From Coix lacryma-jobi var. lacryma-jobi (lineage: Eukaryota > Streptophyta > Magnoliopsida > Poales > Poaceae), in contig CM019827.1 in NCBI GenBank assembly GCA_009763385.1, positions 92,652,161 through 92,716,160 of the forward strand: DNA of 64,000 nt. The letters are read 5' to 3'. This document shows positions 55,409 through 64,000 of this stretch, piece by piece (position 1 is the stretch's first letter; each line of letters opens with the position of its first letter). The notes beneath the pieces were generated by a model. The model was given only the letters and a program-made list of their open reading frames with translations. It had not been told where the DNA came from and did no database searches. The position numbers and the translations under genes were made by a program.

Positions 55409-55995
55409 TGCGGATACATGGGTGTATGCTGGATCTTGAGTAATGAGTGATTGTCAATGGGATAATGCGCATGTTCTTTGGGGTGTTGTGTTGTGGGGTG
55501 TCGAGCACGGATACAGTGATCGAAGGCAAGGTGAAGGTCAAGTAGAGACGTGCCGTGCCGACGGACCGGGAGCGGTGAAGGGCAGACATGAGGCTTGGAC
55601 TGAGGGACCGGTGGCCTGAGGATCAGCTGTGGTGGCTGACAGCCTGGGACAGCGACGAGCGGAGACTTGCGGGGCACGGTGTTGCCCGGATCGAGGACCT
55701 GGGGACACGTGTTGGTGGACGGGGTGCACGGGCGGTGCATCCCCTCTATGGCTCGGTTTGGTGGTTGAGCCATAGAAAACCACCGAGTGGACGGTTTCCA
55801 GGTTTGGGCCTCAAAACCTGGGCGCTGATGGTTTTCGAGTTTGGGCCACAAAACTCGGGCTGAGGATGGTTTCCAGGTTTGGGCCTCAAAACCTGGGCGC
55901 TGGCGGGTTTCTGAGTTTGGGCCACAAAACTCAGGCGATGGACGGCTGGTTTCCCGGTTTGGGCCTCAAAACCGGGGGTTGGTCGTGAAGGCTGG
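55409..55995 (+). repeat. LTR4, 3' LTR of Sirevirus E, cut by Athila
   Basis: Begins TGCGGATACATGGG and ends at GGCTGG, where an Athila LTR starts. It includes the U3 start and most of the hairpin array. Confidence 0.88.
55798..55976 (+). repeat. Hairpin array in Sirevirus LTR4
   Basis: Five units. The stems are CCAGG/CCTGG, TCGAG/CTCGG (one T-G pair), CCAGG/CCTGG, CTGAG/CTCAG and CCCGG/CCGGG around GTTTGGGCC[T/A]CAAAAC. Unit 3 is perfectly paired here, while LTR1 and LTR2 have one mismatch. The sixth unit would lie beyond the Athila insertion. Confidence 0.85.
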
Positions 55996-57125
55996 TGTTG
56001 GTATTTCTTAGCGTCGCTACTAAGAATAGAGTTTTAATCTATCCCCGGCAACGGCGCCGGAAATGCTTGATGGCACTTCTTAACACAATCATTAGAAGTA
56101 GACTATGGAGCCTAACCCCAGCAACGGCGCTAGAAGTGTCTGGTTGGTAAAACTAATGACTATTGGATAATTCCGCAAGCGCACAGAAATTACCGATGTA
56201 GCACTTCACCGGGAGTATTCCAAGGTATCGTATTATTTTATCTCAAAGGAAGCGATGACTAGAAAGACTAACAAGAAAAGGGATCCTATCTTAGATTAGC
56301 TACGATTAAAGTAGAGGGTGATAAACGAAGGATAAAACGGAAGGTGATGATTCAGGATAGTTAATTGAGATAATTAAAGATAACTAGTGTAGTATATAGG
56401 TGGGAGAACAACGAGTGAGAAAGGTTCCTGTGAAATTCCTAATCCACTCCCGTGTTCTAATTAATCAAATAGTAGATACAACTAGGATTGATTACCTTCA
56501 CCTTGGTTGCCAGGGATAAACGAGAGAGTAAAGCAATAGAAGGTTGTTCACCTAACCCAGTACTCAAGCGGATATTTGGCTTATGGACGCCTTACCTTTT
56601 AAAAACTAGCCTGAGTTCACGTGAGGGGATCTAGGTAGCCAGGCAAAATCTGTCACCTTTTGCCGTGCTCCCCTACTGTCCGTGCAAGCCAGCGGCAACC
56701 AAAGATAAGTCTTAGCCTAAGCACCACGCTTATGCTAATCCTTATTACTTAGCTAATATACGATTAACTAAAGCACCGTTTTACGGGGGCGATATAAACA
56801 ACCAAGATGTTTGTGCAAGGATCACAATCTAGTATGTAACTATTACAAGACTAACTAGAGCACTACAATACTATTGCAAGAATAATATTGCACAAAGGAT
56901 AACACTTTGAAATGCAGAAGAAGAATATATATATAATAAATAATTCTAGAAAGAGAAACATACAAGAGCAATACCAGACTCCCAGAAGTCGACTCCGGAG
57001 CCCCGAGCTTCGCCCGACTCAACTCTAACTCCCACACTAGACTACACTACAACTAGACGGCTAACACTTGTATCTCATATGAAGTGAATCCTCTAATGAA
57101 CCATGTCTTGAGAGGGTGGAGAAGC

Positions 57126-57140
57126 CTCTATTTATAGGGG
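57126..57140 (-). promoter_or_regulatory. TATA box of the Athila LTR
   Basis: Minus-strand CCCCTATAAATAGAG. The palindromes lie 160-540 bp upstream of it. Confidence 0.7.
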
Positions 57141-57300
57141 AAGGTGGAGTAGGGGCTACTCCGCGCCACATCATCCATCCGCGTGCTCCCATCTCTCATC
57201 CCTTGGATCCACCGTCATTGTAACCGCCATGGATGGATGGCCTTGATTTCTTCACGTGTGAAACATGTGCAAATAACCGACATTGGATGGGTTTCACCCT

Positions 57301-57667
57301 GGGGTCGGCCGACCCCAGCCAATGATAGGTGGGCCCACCACTTTGCTTCTAGAAGGTGCTGATGTCATCAGGCTAAATAGTGTAGCCAAGGCCCACCAAG
57401 GGGGGGGGGTCGGCCGACCCCCCTATGATAGGGCTGGCCCACAACTTGTGTCCCCTGATGTCCCCACATGTCATGGAGCATGGTGTCATATGTTGGTTGC
57501 ATTTGCTTTCTTGTGTGGGCCCATGGATCCATGTGCTTCTCATCTTTCACCGTTGAATGCAAACACATTTCTGATCTGATGGTGGAACGTAGCTTGGTGA
57601 AGCTTCACTTGGATAGTGCCACATCACCATGCCCGAGGAGCTCCCGTGGTGGGGTCGGCCGATCCCC
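57301..57667. repeat. GGGGTCGGCCGACCCC palindromes in Athila U3
   Basis: A perfect 16-bp palindrome at 57301-57316, a perfect one at 57406-57421 (20 bp including extra G/C), and an imperfect copy at 57651-57667. The second and third are followed by a GGCCCAC or GGGTCCA-type word, and the first by GGTGGGCCCACC. Confidence 0.85.
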
Positions 57668-57850
57668 ACCTTGGGTGGGTCCAGGTGTCCATTTCCTTCT
57701 TATTCTGTTTTTATACCGGCAAATCAAATACTAAGAGTACAAGTGGAACCTTTTATTGATAAAACATGTCATGTCATGTCATTCTTCTCTATTTTCGAGC
57801 CTGTTGATGATATTTTGATATGTATTTTTATGCTATAATTATCGTCAACA

Positions 57851-57869
57851 AGATCCCCCAAGCTTAACC
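57851..57869 (-). promoter_or_regulatory. Polypurine tract of the Athila element
   Basis: Minus-strand GGTTAAGCTTGGGGGATCT next to the 3' LTR. The AGCTTGGGGGA form is usual for Athila. Confidence 0.75.
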
Positions 57870-59390
57870 TTTGCTCGTCCCGAGCAAATAATCAAACTTA
57901 GTCTCGGTGGATCAGGAGTTTCTACAATGTTCATATTTCAAGAGTATCATGTATGCAACAAGATATTTCTCTTAAGCATGGAAAATTTAGCTAAGTAAAT
58001 CTCACCCATATTACCTTAGTCTTTCATGGGGCTTATGGCCTTCCTTTGTCTTGGGAAGTTGAGAGGCAGAACAGTAAACTTGAGCACTACTTTCTCATTC
58101 TTTGCAAGTTTCATACCGGAGGTTTTTGCAATATTTTCAAAAGAAATCTTAATGTTCCTCATATGGTTCTCTCATGTCGCTCAAATGGTGTATGATTCCT
58201 CACCAAGGCATATGGTAAGTGTTGCCTTTTCTAATTCATCTTACTTCTAAAAAAGTTTATATGGAGCTTAAGGTAGGAGTGACAAAGAATAGCATACTTA
58301 CTGAGCATGTATTGTCAAGTTAAAGCTTGGATCCAAGAAGAGAAGTGTCATACCCCCAGATCAAGATGTGCAAGTGTGTGATATGTAGTGGACTAGAGTG
58401 CTTCTCTATTTGATAAGATCTCTCTCCCACTTTTTTTTTATTGAGACATGGCTAGCATTTTTTTTGCATGGACTCTCATATGTCCATAAATATTTATTTT
58501 GCCTTGCCTTTTGTGTCTCATTTAATGATTCGTACTTGGAGAGAGATATACTAAAATATGAAGCACTCTATTTGTGTAATGAATAAATGGCATGTTTGTG
58601 CGTACTTCCAGTATAGAAGCAGCAATGATGTACATATGGTGTGTGTAGGTGATCTTGATCTTAGGAGTATGAAAAACCTCTTAACACGGATCAACAAGAC
58701 TTAACAAGACTCAACACTAAGCAAGCAGCTTATGTGGAAGGTTTTTCATTACATCATATATAAGGGTGTGGTAGGAACTTATCACCCTTGAGGAACAATT
58801 AAGGTTTGGATTATTTAAGAATAAAATAATCATGCATGTTGCTTAGAATAATATTATAGCAGCTCTTGTCTCACTATATCATGTCTCACAACAACTTAGA
58901 CTTAGTTTTAGCACTTGCATACCCACAAAGTGTTCAAGTTCATGGCGGTCTTATGTTAGCTAAGTGATCCATACTTAGAAAATAGTGAGCTGTATACTGG
59001 GTAGTAAGGAAATATTAACAGAGAAATTGTTCATCATTTCCAAGAAAAGCAGACATGCATGACATATAAGCATGGGAAATATTTTTTTGGCATTTTCTTA
59101 TTATTTATTTATTTATATATTAGGATACGATAAAGAAATAATAAAAATGCTAAGATAGAATACTTACTTTAGTGGGGGAGAGAATCTCCCCCAAGCTTGT
59201 CTTTTTGTTATGATTTTTGTTTTTCACTGGGGTGGATATGGTGAATAGTATGGTGGGTATTGTGGAGGATATTACGGAGGCGGGTATGGATGTGGATGAT
59301 GTAGTGGATACTGGGGAATATATGGTGGTACGGGGATATTGTGGTGTGCATAAAGGTTGGCCCAGTTTTGGCCACTAGCTTCCTGGTGAC
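57870..59390 (-). other. 3' non-coding region of the Athila element
   Basis: AT-rich, 1.5 kb, with no ORF that resembles a family. A second AGCTTGGGGGAG purine run lies near 59178-59196 on the minus strand, similar to the terminal PPT. Confidence 0.6.
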
Positions 59391-60719
59391 TCATGAGCTG
59401 CTGTTGGGTTTGGACTGCAGTGTTGTGTATGGCTTCATGGCTTCATGGCTGGTGCGCAGCATGCTGAACTGGTTATTAAGCAGCTCCATGTCATGACGCT
59501 CGCTGCGGGACCTGGTTTCCTGCGAAGAAGACATAGAAACACGGGCACTCTGTACCCCAGACCTGCGTCTACTTCCGGGCTGTGAAGTGTGCATGGCGTC
59601 TCTCTCGTAGTCGCTGTCATCATCACAGTCTTGGCGTTGAGCTGCCTGAGACTTCCCACGTGTGTATGGTCCTGAAAAACTCTGACGACCTCCCACTCCA
59701 GGAATGTTAGGGATTAGCGGTTGGCCCCCATATAATTTTAATTCTGGACATGGCAAAGTAAGTCTTGTTTCCGATTTACGGAACTTGAATTCAATGGTGT
59801 TGTTGGGACCACTCGCAATGACAAGTGCTTGGATGAAGTGCTCCTTTCTTAAGATGGTTCTAGGAGTTCTTATGAAATCATTAAACCCATCAAGAATGTT
59901 TGCATGACTACAAAATTATGTGATTATGGATGTGAAATCAAAAGATCCTAATCTTGATGGTGCACTTAACCAATGTTGTACCATGGCTTTTACCGGAGCT
60001 ATTCGAATTTGATTAACCATGGCATATAGAATCCTAGCATCAATCTCCCTAACAATTCTTATGTCATCTCTAGGAAACAACGTGATGCCTATCCACCTAT
60101 GCATGAATCTTAAAGTGGGGTGACAAATATGACTTGTGCGTGGTTGTGCTTTCCGAATTATGTTATCCCCAGTTATATCATACCAAAACTCTAATTGTCA
60201 AAGTCTGGCGTGGCTAGCTCAATATTTGTTGCACAGTTAACAAAGCCGAGGCATGTTGCAAACTGATCCCAGCTAAAATTAAATTCATTACCGCACAACC
60301 GAAATAGATGGTAGTTTGAGTTATTTTTGCGGTGCTCATGAACTCTAGAGTAAGAAGCTTGCTGACCGGATACTGAGAAAATCCCAGAAATCACCCAAAC
60401 CTATTGCAGAAAAAACATCGGAGAACTCCTCATCCATACCTGTGCAGTAGAGGAGATTGGGATCGAATACCTTGGTGTGCTCGAAGATGCGGTTGCGGAT
60501 GGAGTTGAGAGTGGCTAGTTCTTGAGTGGTTAGCCATAACCCAGTTCCTGGATCTTGAATCCTCAGGGGCTGCGCCTCTTCGTCGGGTTGTTGCTGCGAG
60601 TCCTCTGTGTCATGCACCGACTGCCCACTGGAGCTGGTGGGTTGAGAGGGTCTTGATGATGAGCTCCTGCTGAGAGCTGCGCGCATTTTCTTCACAGCGG
60701 ACTTGAGTGGGTTCTTCAT
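59391..60719 (-). pseudogene. Athila ORF (Athila ORF-1-like protein) downstream of the protease
   Basis: The start is taken at ATG 60719 (MKNPLKSAVKKMRAAL), preceded in frame by unlikely sequence. A Ser/Gln-rich N-terminus is followed by ATLNSIRNRIFEHTKVFDPNLL and then, in other frames, LFRLCGNEFNFSWDQFATCLGF (about 60310-60250), MHRWIGITLFPRDDIR (about 60104), MVNQIRIAPVKAMVQ, and a C-terminus rich in Arg, Ser and Asp ending near 59391. These blocks match the widespread Athila protein of unknown function. Three or four frame breaks. It lies where other Athila copies carry an env-like ORF, but no transmembrane segment is seen. Confidence 0.75.
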
Positions 60720-61841
60720 GCCTGGTAAAATGATGAACACTAATCGACCAAGAGAGGTTAGTGGTAAGTGATAACCCTTCTTACCCGCCAATTACCTCTC
60801 TTGATTTCGTTGAGTGTTGATCACTGAAACAACGAACGAGAGTGTCGAAATTTTCTGCTGGTGGCTCTGGTGAAGCAACATAGGAAGGAGTGTGTGAATA
60901 AAAAGGAGGGAAGAGAGAGAGTTGCAGGTGCAAGACAAGGGGTCGGGCGACCTCGGGGTACTCCCCTCATTTGCATGTGCCAAGCTTGAGTTAGTGGGTG
61001 TCAATCCTTGCCTAGCATCTTTGCAAAGGAACATGTCTCCTTGGATGCTTGCTCTTCTTTCTTGAAGTGATGATGGGTGGAAGAAAGAACAAAAGGAGGG
61101 AGCAAGACATGACCTTGGCTAGTTGGCATGATGTGCATGGTGTGCTCACGGGGTGCACTGTCCAAATGGTGGTTTGCTTAAGGAGTTAAGCAAATGTCTT
61201 AACCAAGGTTGGCAAGGAGTGATAGAATGAGTGAAATTAGGAAGAGACTTACCTACTTCCTCAGGTTACTCATGAATGATTGAGTATGTGCACTCCTCTC
61301 ATAAAGTTTACTTAAGCAAGAGATGAGAGAGGGGTCATTATTCTAGGTCCTAGAATGCAAGTCGACAAGTATATGTCTGTTGATTCTTGTCATTTCTGTC
61401 TAGATGGCTCATGCCAGTAGGTGAGATGAGGTGGGGCCTACCATGGGGTCGGCCAACCCCATCATATACCCTGCGAGATGCTGTCCATAATCTAGGTGCA
61501 CTAAGACATGTGTATGCTTTGGGAAAAGACTAAAAGAAGTTGAGAGGTTGCCATGCTAGGTTCATTTGAATGATCAAACAGGCTAAGTGAAGTGACATGC
61601 TATGTGATTGGCTATGTAATGAAGGAGCATATCAAGGCATGGCATAGATTTAACATAGACAAAAGTTGACAGGTGATGGTCACCAGGGTGGGGTCGGCCG
61701 ACCCCCCCCCTTGGGCCCACCTGGTGTCCAAGTTTTAGTGGTGTTAAACTAGATGATTAAGTTAGTTTTATATTTTAACTAAAGTCAACAGAAAAAAGGT
61801 AGTGAGAAATTAATGAAAAAATGGAGTAAATGAAAGTTAAA
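60720..61841 (-). other. Non-coding stretch of the Athila element with palindrome copies
   Basis: About 1.1 kb with no pol motif in any frame. It contains the imperfect palindrome GGGGTCGGCCAACCCC (about 61445-61460) and the perfect GGGGTCGGCCGACCCC (61690-61705) followed by GGGCCCACC, the same module as in the LTR U3. Confidence 0.65.
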
Positions 61842-62436
61842 TTAAGTGTTAGTGTACTTACCTTGATGGAAGAGTGATTTCCTCAGGTTCCTGTAGCAGG
61901 TCGTTGGACCGGGGCAGGAATTTTCTTTGGAAGTGTTGCCGGTTGTGTCACCTTTTTCTTCCATATTTGCTTGCTTTTTGCCCATGGTTTTGGATTGGCC
62001 TTCTCTTATACTATACATGAGACTGACTACCTCCACGTCCACGGCCATGATTAGTGAGCATTGTGCAAACTTGGGTTTGAAGTTGAATTTCTCTTGGGTC
62101 CCATTAATATTAAACTGAATTTCTCTAGCTCCAACATCAATATGTGCATTGGCAGTGCTGAGAAATGGTCTTCCGAGGATGAGTGAATTCTTCTTGTCTA
62201 CTACCATGTCTAGCTCCACGAAATCCACGGGGATGAAGAATTCACGTATCTTGACGGGAATATTCTCCGCTATCCCCGCGCGCATGGCGAATTGATTGAT
62301 CCGCTAACTGCAAATATATTGATGTAGGGGACAAAACAGCATGGCTTAGTTTATCAAAGATTACCTTTGGCATGACACTGACGCTTGCTCCCAAGTCGCA
62401 CAGTGCATGCTCGAAATGTTGTTTCCAATGGAGCAC
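61842..62436 (-). pseudogene. Athila retropepsin-like protease
   Basis: The minus-strand frame 62436-62286 carries the active-site stretch CDLGASVSVMPKVIFDKL and LQLADQSIRHARG. After a shift near 62285 the second frame reads IREFFIPVDFVELDM, SLILGRPFLSTANAHIDV and IQFNINGTQEKFNF, the typical second half of the Athila protease. It would cleave the Gag-Pol precursor. RT should follow but does not, and the 5' side is cut at 62539. Confidence 0.8.
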
Positions 62437-62539
62437 TCAATGGTGGGACACCCAGGATCCTTCTCTTTTCTGGCACTTGGTTAATATAGACGCACTGCAT
62501 TCTTCGGTTAGTTTAATTCTCAGTTGTAGGCAGCGGGCG

Positions 62540-64000
62540 TGTGACGGAACGGCCCTAATCTCATGGTCCACGTGTCCCTGTCAACCTCTGACAGCCGAAC
62601 CCATGTTCCATGTGATTAAGACCCGTTCGCCATCGGGCTACATCAGTGCCCAATGTCCGCAGGATCATCTCACAATTCGGTTACAGCATTGCATACTTTT
62701 ACAAATAACATCGGAATAAAGAGCGGAAGACTTAAATAACATTAGTTTTACAAAGCAGGATTCCAAATAGAAATTAAGGTGCAGTTATTACAGACCAAGT
62801 TCTGATAATAGAAATAGACAAAGGCAACGTAGCGGAGTACAACAAAATAAAGATACTGATAATCACCCAGCCCGAGGGTGCACAACTATTCTTCGGCCTC
62901 ATCGGCCTCTTCCTGGACGATGGTCATGCAGCAGGGCGCAAGACACATCGGGGTCTCAGTCATACCTGCAGCATGGGTAACAAACCCTGAGTACTGGGGT
63001 ACTCAACAAGACTTACCCGACTAAAGAAAAGGGAGAAGACTCAGGAATGAGAGGCTTAGGGTAGTCAAGGTAAGGCTTAAGCAAGATCAGGTATTTTGCA
63101 GAAAAGCATTTTGTAAACCTTATTTTATTTTGGAAAGATTCAGTATTCCTCAATTCTTCATCGTTCCTGATTCATTTTACATTTCAAAACATTCCTAGTT
63201 GAGAACCACTCTCCGTTGACAGTCAGTGACCAAGTCTCCATAACCGAGGAGCAACGTTAATCCGGATAAATAATACTCAGCTGAGGATCCCTATCCACAC
63301 TGCATATGTAGCACCCAAGCTTGCATATGCCAACTCGTCTACCACGATTCCTCCAAGATTGGGCCCGGTCCTACGCCACCGGAAGTACAGTACACCACTC
63401 CTATCCAGGTACGACGACCACGTGGGTACATGCTACTTCCGCCATCTCTCCACTCCCAGTGCGCGGTTGTCGGTCCAATAAAGGATTCCTCGGAGCCAGA
63501 GCTTTCCGAAGTATGTGAATAGTTACAAGTCTTGACCAGCAGGCCCCCATACGGATGGTCCCTAAAGTTTTTCTGTCAGCAACAAGCACCTCGGGACTCT
63601 AACCCAAGAGTACAGGTCCTGTCGTTTTTCAACCCTGTCCCGGTCGGTGTCAACTGTTGAGTCCCGGACTACAACATGACGGCACCGTACGCGCAGACAA
63701 CCTCTTCTCGACAATGACCACATGCTAGCCAGGCAAGCAGTCATCGAACGGGAAATAAAGCCAAATTCTCGTAAGGATTCTTTCAGTGATCACACTTTTG
63801 AAATTGGCATTTTATTGCAAAGTCTAATTCAATAAGCATTGCTAAGCATTTTTCAAATACTTTTGAAAAGCAGGTATCGGGTGTATCAGTGGTCAAGGTG
63901 GATAGTGCATCAATTAGGATAGCACACAACTCCTATAAACCTAATGCAATAATTTAACTCAAAAGCATTTAAGGAAATCATTTTATAAATTCAAGGAAAG
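62540..64000 (-). mobile_element. Tekay-type LTR, partial (runs off the window)
   Basis: Begins TGTGACGGAACGGCCC, the counterpart of TGTAACGTAACGGCTC at 25490. It follows the Tekay LTR for 1,461 bp. The first about 400 bp are clearly diverged, while much of 63060-63690 and 63780-64000 is nearly identical, and a block near 63705-63765 is replaced. It interrupts the Athila protease region. Confidence 0.85.

Larger units (their letters stand above)
55996..57850 (-). repeat. 3' LTR of the Athila element
   Basis: 1,855 bp, from TGTTGGTATTTC to ATCGTCAACA on the plus strand. The minus-strand TATA box CCCCTATAAATAGAG is at 57126-57140. U3, to the right, carries three GGGGTCGGCCGACCCC palindromes. 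The U5 end, to the left, carries two primer-site-like words (56042-56058 and 56114-56130) in a tandem duplication of about 73 bp. Confidence 0.85.
55996..62539 (-). mobile_element. Athila-type Gypsy element, minus strand, pol-deleted and 5'-truncated
   Basis: 3' LTR 55996-57850, PPT, an Athila ORF (60719-59391), a non-coding stretch, then protease (62436-61842), cut at 62539 by a Tekay LTR. It is inserted in LTR4 of element E (left target side GCTGG). No RT, RNase H or integrase lies between protease and the ORF, so pol is missing and the copy is a deletion derivative or a non-autonomous form. Confidence 0.82.

Noticed and set aside
11721..55995. A true tandem array LTR-B-LTR-C-LTR-E-LTR with shared LTRs
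   Set aside because: LTR2 differs from LTR1 in its motif block and matches the C 3' LTR fragment, and the third LTR is two unrelated pieces separated by 4.5 kb, so nested insertion and rearrangement explain the data better.

Overview
The window is plant DNA, almost certainly from a grass, and it is made entirely of nested and broken LTR retrotransposons. I found no host gene, rRNA, tRNA gene or CRISPR array. The basis is the mix of families: Sirevirus-type Copia with initiator-Met tRNA primer sites, a Tekay/Del chromovirus with 4.1 kb LTRs, a Tat-type Gypsy with an antisense ORF, and Athila-type Gypsy elements. Together with the lack of genes this suggests gene-poor heterochromatin, for example pericentromeric DNA. 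The species cannot be named from sequence alone.

Layout, left to right. Positions 1-847 and 10414-11342 are the 3' half of a minus-strand Sirevirus (element A). It is split by a complete minus-strand Tat element (848-10413, LTRs about 1.5 kb, 5-bp target duplication CATAC). An Athila LTR fragment (11343-11720) abuts A. Sirevirus B (+) starts with LTR1 at 11721 and stops inside RNase H at 19558, where LTR2 of Sirevirus C begins (19559). C runs to 43022 but is split in its integrase by a nearly complete Tekay chromovirus (25490-39354, minus, target duplication CCTTG). The 3' LTR of C is cut after 175 bp and joined head to head to a minus-strand Sirevirus fragment D (43023-45973). D runs into a second Athila LTR fragment (45974 to about 47496). 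Sirevirus E (+) follows with a truncated 5' LTR (about 47497-48064), a decayed gag-pol (48129-53873) and a 3' LTR (55409-55995). That LTR is interrupted by a minus-strand Athila element (55996-62539), whose protease region is itself cut by another Tekay-type LTR (62540 to the end).

Almost every coding region is a pseudogene. Several stops are CAG to TAG changes, as expected from decay of methylated cytosine. Other breaks are one-base indels in short runs and look partly like uncorrected long-read sequencing error. The Tekay element is the most intact: ORF0, gag, protease, RT, RNase H, integrase and chromodomain can all be read, with about five frame breaks.

The most interesting signals are non-coding. 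Two unrelated LTR families carry arrays of hairpins in which the loop is constant but the stem differs from unit to unit with compensating changes. In the Sirevirus U3 there are five or six hairpins per LTR, upstream of the TATA box. In the Tat LTR there is a constant 17-nt loop AATCCRCCGCAYGATAC, downstream of the TATA box. The Athila U3 carries repeats of the palindrome GGGGTCGGCCGACCCC, and the Athila U5 ends in a tandem duplication containing primer-site-like sequence. These are my candidates for an undescribed cis-acting system.
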